DNA from: Enterococcus timonensis
GTDB taxonomy: Bacteria > Bacillota > Bacilli > Lactobacillales > Enterococcaceae
DNA length: 64,000 bases
Direction of reading: 5' to 3'
NCBI RefSeq assembly: GCF_900104595.1
Contig: NZ_FNVY01000004.1
Coordinates: 806,001 to 870,000, forward strand
Each line of letters starts with the position of its first letter. The stretch's first letter is position 1. Below, piece by piece: positions 8,379 to 15,550 of the stretch. Below the pieces are notes generated by a model. It had not been told where the DNA came from, ran no database searches, and saw only the letters and a list, made by a program, of their open reading frames with translations. The translations under genes were made by a program, and so were the position numbers.

Positions 8379-8474
8379 TTTTCATCACCTAATGGGTGAA
8401 AATGAAAAATGAGTGTTTTGATTATTGTTAAGCGATTTGTGAGCATTCGAATAGAATGTATGAATTATTCAGGT

Positions 8475-8878
8475 AACAATGTAATTTTTTAAAATTTTAA
8501 AAAGTAGGCATCAATAAAACAAGAACCCTATCGAATCACTCGTACAACAACATTTAACTAGGATTCTAATTTTTTACGCCTTCTAGATTCTGACAAATAA
8601 TGGAAGGACAGATATTACAGAACGATTTTGACACAGTTTTATAGTGTTGAAAAACGTATAACCCTAGATTTTTCACAAAAATACTCGTCCCATATTTCAC
8701 TTAAAGAATTAAGACAAAAAATATGCAGTAAAAAAATTTTATCTAATGTGAGGATACCGTTCACTTTATGGGCGGTTTTTTCTATAACCTAATTTTAACA
8801 ACGCTGACTAACGTACCTATAACGCTCCCACGATTCATAGAACTATCATTCGATCACTTTTGCTGTAACTGGATGCTA
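8475..8878. other. Gene-free degenerate stretch beside the IS1380 element
   Basis: No open frame of useful length. On the minus strand a segment near 8571-8600 resembles the region just upstream of the 86-codon gene (around 9630-9660): both read GACAGA..ATC..GAAGGCGT. A segment at 8805-8880 resembles the region just downstream of that gene (9310-9364). This suggests old tandem duplications now decayed. Confidence 0.4.
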
Positions 8879-9058
8879 TCATTCCACTTTTGTATTTTTT
8901 TTTGCTTTCCAAATTACTTTTTCAATTTCATCACGTTCAATTGAAAATACGTCTTCTTAATCCGCTACCTCGCATGCTTCGTCATTTCCATGAATGAGGA
9001 GAATTGTCAGTTCTCGACCATCTTTCAAACGAACAACGTCATACAATTCTATCTTCAT
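8879..9058 (-). pseudogene. Disrupted small gene, DUF4926-like
   Basis: From ATG 9056-9058, with an AAGGAGAAATACAA ribosome binding site, the frame reads MKIELYDVVRLKDGRELTIL and stops at a TAA after 33 codons. The same frame then continues without interruption as EDVFSIERDEIEKVIWKAKK to a TGA at 8879-8881, and this continuation is protein-like. The simplest reading is a 59-residue protein broken by one nonsense mutation. The start MKIELYDVVxLKDGRE resembles the DUF4926 family of small proteins, which are often found near toxin genes. That family name is a resemblance I could not test. The good ribosome binding site suggests the loss is recent. Confidence 0.55.
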
Positions 9059-9115
9059 TTGTATTTCTCCTTAATTTAGGTTACAAAGATACTTACCTTT
9101 AATGGCAGGTGCAAT

Positions 9116-9346
9116 TTATTCGATTACATCAATTATTGATTCACACATTATTCCAGTGTAGGTTGGATCGTAATACTTATCAAAACCTTTGATTTGTAAC
9201 AAGTAAGAAGCTTTCTCTTCAATTTTGATGAAATCTTCGTCGGATAATTCACTATCGAAATTTACTTTAAATTCGTTTGCTTTCATAAAATCTATCTGAT
9301 TTTTTGAAACATTCCTTCCGCCTCCGTACCTGACACGCTCAATCAT
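9116..9346 (-). CDS. Small hypothetical protein, probably a decayed or mis-started gene
   Basis: A 76-codon frame ending KGFDKYYDPTYTGIMCESIIDVIE. The C-terminal 55 residues (from MKANEFKVNFDSELSDEDFIKIEEKASYLL) look like a real acidic alpha-beta protein, but neither the first ATG nor the internal ATG at residue 21 has a ribosome binding site. The first 15 codons coincide with a sequence that also recurs, degenerate and non-coding, near 8805-8830, so they are probably not coding. I do not recognise a family. It is the middle member of three small minus-strand genes and may be a truncated gene fused to flanking DNA. Confidence 0.35.
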   Translation of the reverse strand: MIERVRYGGGRNVSKNQIDFMKANEFKVNFDSELSDEDFIKIEEKASYLLQIKGFDKYYDPTYTGIMCESIIDVIE

Positions 9347-9364
9347 CTTCGTGACTGGGTGCTA

Positions 9365-9625
9365 TTACGATTCAATAAACAGTGAAATCTTAGGAAGAGG
9401 ATAACTACTATCAAGTGGTCTTGGATTTACTAGATCATAAATATAATCTTCCTTACTATCATCAACAATTTTTATCGTCTTGGTTTCATCGTAAACTACA
9501 TCATAAATACCTCCATTAGTTAAACTTTCAATACCAAAAGATTCACCAATATATTTTACTTTGCCTATATATTCTAGTGGAATTTCTTTATCAAGCACAC
9601 ACTGATAAACATTTATAGTCTTCAT
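9365..9625 (-). CDS. Small uncharacterised protein, possible immunity-type protein
   Basis: An 86-residue acidic cytoplasmic protein, no signal or membrane segment. The central YIGESFGIESLTNGGIYDV and KIVDDSKEDYIYDLVNPRP give a small all-beta pattern seen in short Bacillota proteins found near polymorphic toxins; I infer the link from form and context and cannot name a family. The ribosome binding site (GGAAGGCGTGAGTAAGTAATG) is rather distant. It lies first in a minus-strand series with the 76-codon frame and the disrupted 59-codon gene. Expression and function are unknown. Confidence 0.5.
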   Translation of the reverse strand: MKTINVYQCVLDKEIPLEYIGKVKYIGESFGIESLTNGGIYDVVYDETKTIKIVDDSKEDYIYDLVNPRPLDSSYPLPKISLFIES

Positions 9626-9888
9626 TACTTACTCACGCCTTCCAGATGATTCGTTTCTGTCAATTCTACAAAAAAAAAGATAACCGATCATCCGTTTCCC
9701 CTTCGACTACTTAAAAAAATTATCCGACTCAGCTTTAAGCAATTCAGCGGTATCTTCCAGTTCATCTAATTCTTAATTGAAAGAATATTACTTACCATTA
9801 CCTTAAAATAAATCTTTTTGAATAGTTGTAAATTCTAGGAATCTTTTTTACAATAAAAGAGGTTCAAATAAAAATAGTAGGTGATCTT
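9626..9888. other. Intergenic region with a coding remnant
   Basis: On the minus strand about 9710-9775 reads in one frame ELDELEDTAELLKAESDNFFK followed by a stop. It has no start codon or ribosome binding site in frame and looks like the tail of a lost helical protein. Nothing else is evident. Confidence 0.35.
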
Positions 9889-10182
9889 TTGCAAATTTAT
9901 ACAAGCAATCCAGAATTAAAAGGATTTGAACATTTGATTGAAAATGAACAACAAACCGTGACTCATTTGCTGATTAAAGCCGGTCAAGAAATTGCTTGGC
10001 ACGCGGTGGATTATTCAGTTGTCGTAGTGCCAATCAATGGAACGTTGATTTTTGCTGACGAAAACAGCGAGGAAAAAATTTATCCCGGAAAAATTGTCCA
10101 AATGAAACCTCATGAAAAACATCGGATGATTGGTTTGGACGAAGATTCTGAGCTGATGGTGGTAAAAAGTCATCTAAAATAA
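9889..10182 (+). CDS. Small cupin-domain protein
   Basis: A 97-residue single cupin beta-barrel. The pattern is VTHLLIKAGQEIAWHAVDYSVVVVPINGTLIFADE, then KIYPGKIVQMKPHEKHRMIGL, corresponding to cupin motifs 1 and 2; H38 and the HEKH histidines are possible metal ligands. The start is TTG at 9889-9891, 4-5 bases after TAGGTGAT. Function is unknown; such proteins bind small ligands or act as isomerases. It is monocistronic, followed by two tRNA genes with their own promoter. Confidence 0.8.
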   Translation: MQIYTSNPELKGFEHLIENEQQTVTHLLIKAGQEIAWHAVDYSVVVVPINGTLIFADENSEEKIYPGKIVQMKPHEKHRMIGLDEDSELMVVKSHLK

Positions 10183-10200
10183 ATTTTTTTGGAATTTTCT

Positions 10201-10229
10201 TTGCCAAACGTCAACAAAAGCATTATAAT
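10201..10229 (+). promoter_or_regulatory. Promoter of the tRNA-Glu/tRNA-Ser unit
   Basis: TTGCCA (10201-10206), 17 bp, then a consensus TATAAT (10224-10229), with the tRNA starting about 19 bases later. Confidence 0.8.
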
Positions 10230-10247
10230 AGTTTTTGTTGACATTTT

Positions 10248-10319
10248 GGGGCGTTGGTCAAACGGTTAAGACGTGTGATTCTCAGTCACGAAATAGGGGT
10301 TCGATTCCCCTACGCCCTA
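10248..10319 (+). tRNA. tRNA-Glu (anticodon CTC)
   Basis: The acceptor stem GGGGCGT/ACGCCCT, D arm GTCA..., anticodon stem TGTGA/TCACG with loop TTCTCAG, and T arm AGGGG-TTCGATT-CCCCT fold well, with A as discriminator and no encoded CCA. The overall sequence resembles bacterial tRNA-Glu. The anticodon CTC reads only GAG, so this is the minor Glu isoacceptor that supplements tRNA-Glu(TTC). Confidence 0.93.
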
Positions 10320-10324
10320 TTTAT

Positions 10325-10412
10325 GGAGAGTTGGCAGAGCGGTAATGCAACGGACTCGAAATCCGTCGAACCGGCTATAACCGGTGCGCAGGTTCAAATC
10401 CTGTACTCTCCT
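10325..10412 (+). tRNA. tRNA-Ser (anticodon CGA)
   Basis: A class II tRNA with acceptor GGAGAGT/ACTCTCC, anticodon stem ACGGA/TCCGT with loop CTCGAAA, a long variable arm (CCGG-CTATAA-CCGG), and T arm GCAGG-TTCAAAT-CCTGT. The anticodon CGA reads UCG. The discriminator base reads T where serine tRNAs normally have G, which is odd. It is 5 bases after tRNA-Glu and probably cotranscribed. Confidence 0.9.
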
Positions 10413-10431
10413 TACCTTTTTACCATTTATT

Positions 10432-10487
10432 AAACACTATAAATGCTTATCTGACATTGTTCAGAGCATTTATAGTGTTTTTTTATT
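10432..10487 (+). terminator. Terminator of the tRNA-Glu/tRNA-Ser unit
   Basis: A perfect 16-bp stem, AAACACTATAAATGCT (10432-10447) with AGCATTTATAGTGTTT (10465-10480), plus an inner CTGA/TCAG pairing, followed by a T run. It could act in both directions. Confidence 0.92.
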
Positions 10488-10503
10488 TTCATAAGCAGTC
10501 CTC

Positions 10504-10532
10504 TTGGCATTTGAAAAAAATTTCGCTAGAAT
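10504..10532 (+). promoter_or_regulatory. Promoter of the YbaK/EbsC gene
   Basis: TTGGCA (10504-10509), 17 bp, TAGAAT (10527-10532). Confidence 0.7.
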
Positions 10533-10549
10533 AAGGCGAGGTGTTATCA

Positions 10550-11053
10550 ATGAATAAAAAAGATCAGTTAAACAAAACTTTAGTCGAAAAAATTCTCGAC
10601 AAAGAAAAAATTCCCTACCAGCAATTAGAGCTGCCTTGGGAAGAAAAACATGACGTCGCTCAACTGCAATATGATAAATTATCCGTGGATCCTAATAAAA
10701 TTTATAAAACTTTAGCCTTAACTGGCAACGTCACCGGACCGGTAATTGCGGTAATTCCCTTGAATCATACGGTGGTCTATAAACTGTTTGCCAAAGCGTC
10801 GGGCAATAAAAAAGTGGGGCTGATTCCCTTAAAGGATTTACAAAAAACTACCGGCTATGAGCACGGCGCCAATACGCCCATTGGTATTCATGCCACACAT
10901 CCGTTTCCTATTTTTATTGACCAACAGGCAGCAATAGATGAAACAATTATTATTTCTGCTGGCAAAATTGGTCGTTCCATCGCCATTAAGTCTACTGATT
11001 TAGCTCAGATAGTCGCCGGCACATTTGCCCAAATTAGCGAAGAAAAAAAATAA
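10550..11053 (+). CDS. ybaK: Aminoacyl-tRNA deacylase, YbaK/EbsC family (Cys-tRNA-Pro type)
   Basis: A 167-residue trans-editing protein that hydrolyses mischarged Cys-tRNA-Pro. It shows the YbaK fold pattern: IYKTLAL with the conserved lysine, the long loop, KASGNKKVGLIP, and GYEHGANTPIGI, which corresponds to the GYxxGGxSPIG motif, and ends with the ISAGKIGRSIAI strand. I chose the ATG at 10550 because GGCGAGGTG lies 6-7 bases before it; a GTG three codons upstream overlaps that site. In enterococci the homologue is called EbsC. It is transcribed alone and shares a terminator with perR. Confidence 0.92.
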   Translation: MNKKDQLNKTLVEKILDKEKIPYQQLELPWEEKHDVAQLQYDKLSVDPNKIYKTLALTGNVTGPVIAVIPLNHTVVYKLFAKASGNKKVGLIPLKDLQKTTGYEHGANTPIGIHATHPFPIFIDQQAAIDETIIISAGKIGRSIAIKSTDLAQIVAGTFAQISEEKK

Positions 11054-11096
11054 AAATTGGTGTCAGCAACTCTCAATGCTGGCGCCAATTTTTATT
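11054..11096. terminator. Bidirectional terminator between ybaK and perR
   Basis: AAAAATTGGTGTCAGCA pairs with TGCTGGCGCCAATTTTT through G-U pairs, with loop about 8 bases and T runs on both strands. Confidence 0.85.
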
Positions 11097-11532
11097 TTTC
11101 AGTCGCCATTTTTTTTTGGCAATCTGGACATAGGCCGTAAACTTCTAAGCGATGTTCATCAATGGCAAAACCAGTTAAACTGGCAGCTGCTTGTTGGACA
11201 TCTTCTAAACCGGGATAATAAAAATCCACCATCAGACCACAATTTTTGCAAATCGCGTGATAATGGTCCGACGTCACATAGTCAAAGCGACTGGCGTGAT
11301 CACCATAAGTCAATTCTTTGACGACATTTAATTTCTTAAGCAAACGCAAATTGTTATAAACAGTCGCCACCGACATATTGGAAAAATTTTCGGCCAAAGC
11401 TTGATAAATTTCATCTGCTGTTGGATGGCGATGGTTTTCAATCAAAAATTGTAAAATGGCTTGGCGTTGAGGCGTAATGCGAATCCCCTTAGCTTGTAAT
11501 TTTAAAATTTCTTGTTGGACAATCGTACTCAT
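11092..11532 (-). CDS. perR: Peroxide-responsive repressor PerR (Fur family)
   Basis: A 146-residue metal-dependent repressor that senses peroxide by iron-catalysed histidine oxidation and controls catalase, Dps and iron genes. It carries the winged helix (TADEIYQALAENFSNMSVATVYNNLRLL), the PerR-specific ELTYGDHASRFDYVTSDHYHAICKNCG with the regulatory metal ligands, and two CxxC zinc motifs (CKNC and CPDC). Sequence is much closer to PerR than to Fur or Zur. Start is the ATG at 11530-11532 with GAGGTGGGAGAC in front; an in-frame GTG three codons earlier is less likely. The upstream promoter is intact, but an ISL3 element now sits about 90 bp upstream. Confidence 0.94.
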   Translation of the reverse strand: MSTIVQQEILKLQAKGIRITPQRQAILQFLIENHRHPTADEIYQALAENFSNMSVATVYNNLRLLKKLNVVKELTYGDHASRFDYVTSDHYHAICKNCGLMVDFYYPGLEDVQQAAASLTGFAIDEHRLEVYGLCPDCQKKMATEK

Positions 11533-11553
11533 GTCTCCCACCTCTTTTATTAA

Positions 11554-11582
11554 ATAATACTATTTCTAATCTAGTCAGGCAA
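11554..11582 (-). promoter_or_regulatory. Promoter of perR
   Basis: On the minus strand TTGCCT (complement of 11577-11582), 17 bp, TATTAT (complement of 11554-11559). The -10 region (TTAGAAATAGTATTAT) is loosely like a Per box, consistent with autoregulation but weak. Confidence 0.65.
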
Positions 11583-11591
11583 GCGCAAAAC

Positions 11592-11624
11592 AAAAAAATT
11601 GCAACCTAGAAAGGCTGCAATTTT
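11592..11624. terminator. Former tkt/perR intergenic hairpin, separated from tkt by the ISL3 element
   Basis: AAAATTGCA (11595-11603) pairs with TGCAATTTT (11616-11624). The right arm is the 8-bp target duplicated by ISL3; only a half copy (GCAATTTTTTA, 13120-13130) remains next to tkt. Confidence 0.7.
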
Positions 11625-11755
11625 GGCTCTATAATTTATTGGACTGATAGAATAAAAATTCTATCGGTCCCTATTTGTATTAAAAAACAAGAAAACATAC
11701 AAATTTTCCGTTAGAATAGAATCACCATCATCACATTCTGGGGAGGAAAATTTAT

Positions 11756-13042
11756 ATGTTCGAATTTAATGATATCAAAAAATTGCTTAGAATAAAAGAC
11801 TCAAATATTGAAATTCATAGCGTTGAGGAAGAAAGGGACAAAAAAGGTGGGCATCTCGTCGTCTATGCTTCCTTAATAAATCAGGTTTCACGCTGTCCTG
11901 AGTGTGGTCAGGCGGATGAAAAAACGATTGTTAAAAATGGCGGAAAACAGTCTCGAATCCTTTTGAATTCTGCGGGCAACCAGAGGACTTATCTCAATCT
12001 CAAGAAACAAAGATATCTCTGTCGCAACTGCCATAGTTATTTTACCGCCAAAACGTACCTAGTGGATCGCTTTTGCTTTATTGCTAAACAAGTATTTTAC
12101 AAGGCATTTGAGGAGCTCACTGAAAAAAATACGGCTAAAAATATTGCCAAACATTGTTTCGTTTCTAGTTCTACTTTACAAAAATCAATCGACTTATTAG
12201 GTCAGGAAATCAACATTAAAAAGAATTGGTTGCCCAAATGTTTACTATTTGATGAATTTCGTTCTTTAACCACTGACAAAGGAAAATTTGCTTTTTCTTG
12301 TATGGATGGTGATACGGGCAAACTGTTTGATATTCTTCCTAGCCGCAGAAAGAATGACCTTGTGGACTATTTTATGAGCTTCGATCGCCAGGCCCGGCAC
12401 AGTGTTCGTTACGTGGTGTCGGATATGAATGCCCCGTATCTAAAAGTTGTTAAAATTTGTTTCCCTAACGCTAAGCTTATCATTGACCGATTTCATATTG
12501 TCCAGCACATGAACCGTTGCTTTGATAACCTGCGGGTCAGAGTAATGAAAAGCCTCAATCAAAACGATCCCTCACAGGCCAAACAATACCGGCAATTAAA
12601 AAAGCTCAATCGTCTTCTTTTAATGAGTCACGATAAATTAGATTTTCAAACATTTAAAAAAAGAGCGAATTTTAGTTGGAGCTACTTAACACAAACCGAA
12701 ATCGTGGACCGACTTTTAACCATTTCTGAGGATCTTTCCCTGGGATACAACTACTACCAAGATTTGATTTACGCCTTCAATCATAAGGATGGCGGCGAAT
12801 TTTATCGTCTTTTAAGTGAGATGCCTGAAGAAATTCCAGCTGAGCTCCAAATATTAAAGCGCACTTTCCGTAAACATGAAGCAGGCATTCGCCTGTCCTT
12901 AGAAAAATCCTATTCCAATGCGAAACTAGAAAATATTCACACCCATATAAAAGTCCTCAAAAGAGTCGCTTACGGTTATCGAAACTTCTCCAACATGCGC
13001 GCCCGTATCTTCTTAACTAACAACCTTATTTCTATTAAATAA
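11756..13042 (+). CDS. ISL3-family transposase
   Basis: A 428-residue DDE transposase. The N terminus has a zinc-ribbon-like DNA-binding part (CPECG at about 44-48 and CRNC at about 86-89), followed by a helix-turn-helix segment (NIAKHCFVSSSTLQKSI) and the catalytic core with LLFDEFRS, VVSDMNAPYLKVV and IDRFHIVQHMNRC, then a C-terminal NAKLENIHTHIKVLKRVAYGYRNFSNMRAR containing the catalytic Glu region. Length and motifs are normal for ISL3 and the frame is intact. RBS GGGGAGGAAAATTT precedes the ATG. Probably active. Confidence 0.95.
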   Translation: MFEFNDIKKLLRIKDSNIEIHSVEEERDKKGGHLVVYASLINQVSRCPECGQADEKTIVKNGGKQSRILLNSAGNQRTYLNLKKQRYLCRNCHSYFTAKTYLVDRFCFIAKQVFYKAFEELTEKNTAKNIAKHCFVSSSTLQKSIDLLGQEINIKKNWLPKCLLFDEFRSLTTDKGKFAFSCMDGDTGKLFDILPSRRKNDLVDYFMSFDRQARHSVRYVVSDMNAPYLKVVKICFPNAKLIIDRFHIVQHMNRCFDNLRVRVMKSLNQNDPSQAKQYRQLKKLNRLLLMSHDKLDFQTFKKRANFSWSYLTQTEIVDRLLTISEDLSLGYNYYQDLIYAFNHKDGGEFYRLLSEMPEEIPAELQILKRTFRKHEAGIRLSLEKSYSNAKLENIHTHIKVLKRVAYGYRNFSNMRARIFLTNNLISIK

Positions 13043-13043
13043 A

Positions 13044-13090
13044 AAAACAGCCAAAGCAGAAAATAAATTCTGCTTTAACTGTTTTAAATA
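13044..13090. terminator. ISL3 terminator, facing both directions
   Basis: AAAACAG..AAAGCAGAA and TTCTGCTTT..CTGTTTT form a hairpin with A and T runs on the two sides. It ends transposase transcription and could also stop tkt transcripts entering from the right. Confidence 0.75.
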
Positions 13091-13141
13091 ATCCTATCAG
13101 TCCGATTTGACATTGAGCCGCAATTTTTTATTTTTCTTAAA

Positions 13142-15136
13142 TTAAAGAGATTTAAATGTCTTAACAACGTGTTCTGAGGTGAAATCAAATGCTTCAATGA
13201 TTTTTGGTCCTTGGGCACTTTCGCCGAAACGATCGATTCCAATCACTTTTCCGGCAGAACCTATTAAATCTCCCCAACCAAATGTTGCTGCCATTTCAAC
13301 GGCCACGCGTTTAGTAACTTCTTTTGGTAAAACAGCTTCTTGATAGCTAGCGTCTTGTTTTTTAAATAAATCAAAACTTGGGACAGAAACGACAGAAACG
13401 TCAATATTTTCTGCGGCCAATTGTTCTTGCGCAGCCATAGCTAAGGCAACTTCAGAACCGGTAGCAAGTAAAATACCATCTGGCGTTGTTCCTTTTTGCG
13501 CCGATAATACATAAGCACCACGTTTCACTTGGTCAGCATTTTCGGCTGTCCCTGCTAACACTGGCAAATTTTGACGAGATAAAATCAAAGCAGTGGGATG
13601 ATCTGTACTTTCTAAAGCAATTTCCCAAGCGGCAACTACTTCGTTAGCATCAGCAGGACGAATGACCGATAAGTTAGGCATTCCCCGCAAGCTAGACAAT
13701 TGTTCCACTGGTTCGTGAGTTGGTCCGTCCTCGCCGACTGCTACTGAATCATGAGTAAGCACGTAAATCACTGGCAATTTTTGAATGGCTGCCAAACGAA
13801 CCGCTGGGCGCAAATAATCTACAAAGACAAAGAATGTCCCGCCATAAATTTTTGTTCCCCCATGAAGTAAAATCCCATTCATAATAGCGGCCATCGCAAA
13901 TTCCCGCACGCCAAACCAAATATTGCGGCCAACATAATTATCCGCTTGAAAATCTGTTTCAGCAGCAATCATTGTATTGTTAGAGGCTGAAAGATCGGCT
14001 GATCCGCCCCATAAACTTGGCATATTTTCTGATAAAATTTGTAAAACTTCTTTACTCGTCACACGACTGGCTTGAGAAGTTCCCACTTCGTAGACTGGTA
14101 ATTTTTCTTGCCAACCTGCTGGCAATTCTGCTTTAACTCCTTGTAAAAATTGAGCAGCTAGTTCTGGATATTCTTTTTCGTAAGCAGCAAAATTTTCTTG
14201 CCAATTTTTTTCAGCTGCGCCACCTTTTTCAACGATTGCTTCTTGGAAACGTTCCGCCACTTCTTCTGGCACATAAAAATCTTCGCCAAAATTCCAGCCG
14301 TAAGTTTTTTTAGCAGCAACTACGCCGTCAACGCCAAGTGGTGCACCGTGGACTTTTGAGCTACCTGCATGAGGAGCGCCGTAACCAATCACGGTTTTCA
14401 CTTCAATTAAAGTAGGTTGATCGGTATCTTTTTTCGCAGCTTCAATGGCTTGATCAATTGCTTGTAAATCATTGCCATCTTTCACTAAAATATGTTGCCA
14501 ACCGTAAGCTTCAAAGCGCGCGCCAACATTTTCGGTGAAAGCTTTAGAAGTTGGTCCATCTAAAGAAATATCGTTGGAATCGTACAAAACATTTAATTTT
14601 CCTAATTTCAAATGGCCAGCTAAAGAAGCAGCTTCATGAGAAATTCCTTCCATCAAATCGCCATCGCCACATAAAGCATACGTGTAATGATCAACAATTT
14701 TGCCATCTTCTTTGTTATACGTCGCTGCTAAATGAGCTTCACTCATGGCCATACCAACAGCCATCGCAATTCCTTGTCCTAAAGGTCCAGTGGTGGCTTC
14801 AACGCCGTCTGTATGATTTACTTCCGGGTGTCCCGGTGTTAATGAACCCCATTGGCGAAATCCTTTTAAATCATCAATCGTTAAGTTATAGCCTGACAAA
14901 TGGAGCAAACTATATAATAAAGCCGATCCATGTCCAGCTGATAAAACAAAACGATCGCGATCTACCCAGTTGCGAGATGTTTTAGGATTAATATTTAAAT
15001 GTTTCGTCCATAAAACATAGGCCATGGGAGCGGCTCCCATGGGTAATCCCGGATGACCGGAATTGGCTTTTTGGATCATATCCATACTTAATGTGCGCAC
15101 CGTATTGACGGCTAAAAAATCAGTTGTATCAAACAA
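13142..15136 (-). CDS. tkt: Transketolase
   Basis: A 664-residue thiamine-diphosphate enzyme of the non-oxidative pentose phosphate pathway, moving two-carbon units between sugar phosphates. Visible signatures are [32 protein letters not shown], the ThDP motif [13 protein letters not shown] ... NDISLDG, and the pyrimidine domain with [12 protein letters not shown] and [21 protein letters not shown]. Length is the family norm. Translation starts at TTG (15134-15136), 8 bases after GGAGGT. It is convergent with the ISL3 element, which has displaced its original downstream hairpin. Confidence 0.97.
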   Translation of the reverse strand: MFDTTDFLAVNTVRTLSMDMIQKANSGHPGLPMGAAPMAYVLWTKHLNINPKTSRNWVDRDRFVLSAGHGSALLYSLLHLSGYNLTIDDLKGFRQWGSLTPGHPEVNHTDGVEATTGPLGQGIAMAVGMAMSEAHLAATYNKEDGKIVDHYTYALCGDGDLMEGISHEAASLAGHLKLGKLNVLYDSNDISLDGPTSKAFTENVGARFEAYGWQHILVKDGNDLQAIDQAIEAAKKDTDQPTLIEVKTVIGYGAPHAGSSKVHGAPLGVDGVVAAKKTYGWNFGEDFYVPEEVAERFQEAIVEKGGAAEKNWQENFAAYEKEYPELAAQFLQGVKAELPAGWQEKLPVYEVGTSQASRVTSKEVLQILSENMPSLWGGSADLSASNNTMIAAETDFQADNYVGRNIWFGVREFAMAAIMNGILLHGGTKIYGGTFFVFVDYLRPAVRLAAIQKLPVIYVLTHDSVAVGEDGPTHEPVEQLSSLRGMPNLSVIRPADANEVVAAWEIALESTDHPTALILSRQNLPVLAGTAENADQVKRGAYVLSAQKGTTPDGILLATGSEVALAMAAQEQLAAENIDVSVVSVPSFDLFKKQDASYQEAVLPKEVTKRVAVEMAATFGWGDLIGSAGKVIGIDRFGESAQGPKIIEAFDFTSEHVVKTFKSL

Positions 15137-15171
15137 AAAAATTGACCTCCTTCAAAGTTCTCCATTATTTT

Positions 15172-15411
15172 TTAACGATTGTGTAGTCCTTTTTCTTTTT
15201 GAATCTTTTTTAATTTATCGGGGGTAACGTCGTGGCCTTTGTCATCGACAATTTTTAACCCTTCAATATGGTGGCGCATATTTTTTTTGAATGATTGTAA
15301 ATATTCTTGGCGGAGTTTCTCCTGCTCAATTTTTTCATCAGCACTTAAACCAACCGTCTTCTTCTTTTGCGAAAGCTCGTTAATGCGAGTAATTAATTCA
15401 TCATTAATCAT
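15172..15411 (-). CDS. ynzC: UPF0291/DUF896 protein, YnzC-like
   Basis: A 79-residue helical protein, [41 protein letters not shown], which is the invariant core of the YnzC/UPF0291 family. The function is unknown. In Bacillus subtilis ynzC lies in the SOS-induced yneA operon beside lexA, and here too the gene is divergent from lexA with a LexA box next to its promoter (minus-strand TATAAT at complement of 15432-15437). RBS AAAAGGAGG. It is followed 35 bp later by tkt, so read-through into tkt is possible. Confidence 0.93.
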   Translation of the reverse strand: MINDELITRINELSQKKKTVGLSADEKIEQEKLRQEYLQSFKKNMRHHIEGLKIVDDKGHDVTPDKLKKIQKEKGLHNR

Positions 15412-15460
15412 GGCGTCCTCCTTTTAAAACGATTATATCAAAAATTTGCGGCAAAATACA

Positions 15461-15474
15461 CGAACACTCGTTTG
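15461..15474. promoter_or_regulatory. LexA operator shared by ynzC and lexA
   Basis: CGAACACTCGTTTG fits the Gram-positive SOS box (GAAC-N4-GTTY). It overlaps the lexA -35 box and lies next to the ynzC -35 region. Confidence 0.85.
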
Positions 15475-15499
15475 ATTCTCACAATTTTTATGTTATACT
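15472..15499 (+). promoter_or_regulatory. Promoter of lexA
   Basis: TTGATT (15472-15477), 16 bp, TATACT (15494-15499), flanked by LexA boxes on both sides. Confidence 0.75.
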
Positions 15500-15507
15500 T
15501 AAAAAAG

Positions 15508-15519
15508 GAACAAGTGTTC
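15508..15519 (+). promoter_or_regulatory. LexA operator 2 of lexA
   Basis: GAACAAGTGTTC is a perfect GAAC-N4-GTTC palindrome just after the transcription start, giving autoregulation. Confidence 0.9.
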
Positions 15520-15550
15520 AAGTAAAAAAAATGAAAAGGCGGTGGCACTG

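Larger units (their letters stand above)
6801..8474 (-). mobile_element. Complete IS1380-family insertion sequence
   Basis: The element has perfect 16-bp terminal inverted repeats, ACCTGAATAATTCATA at 6801-6816 and its complement at 8459-8474. The flanks give a direct repeat: TAACAA occurs at 6796-6801 and again at 8474-8479; counted with the 16-bp ends, this leaves a 4-bp AACA duplication. Length is about 1.67 kb with one transposase gene. Intact ends and intact gene suggest a recent insertion. Family is assigned from the transposase. Confidence 0.9.
11625..13119 (+). mobile_element. Complete ISL3-family insertion sequence
   Basis: The 1495-bp element begins GGCTCTATAATT and ends with a complementary copy whose reverse reads GGCTCAATGTCA; both ends share GGACTGATAG about 16-17 bases in. 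The 8-bp direct repeat GCAATTTT flanks it (11617-11624 and 13120-13127), which matches the 8-bp duplication known for ISL3 elements. Confidence 0.95.

Noticed and set aside
8755-8785. Terminator with ACCG/CGGT stem and T run
   Set aside because: The stem is only 4 bp with a long loop, too weak to call.
10238-10243. TTGACA as the tRNA-Glu promoter
   Set aside because: No -10 box follows at the right distance and it lies just before the tRNA; the upstream TTGCCA/TATAAT pair is a better promoter.
14551-14985. 144-codon plus-strand frame inside tkt
   Set aside because: It is antisense to a well-conserved transketolase domain, has no ribosome binding site and is not protein-like.
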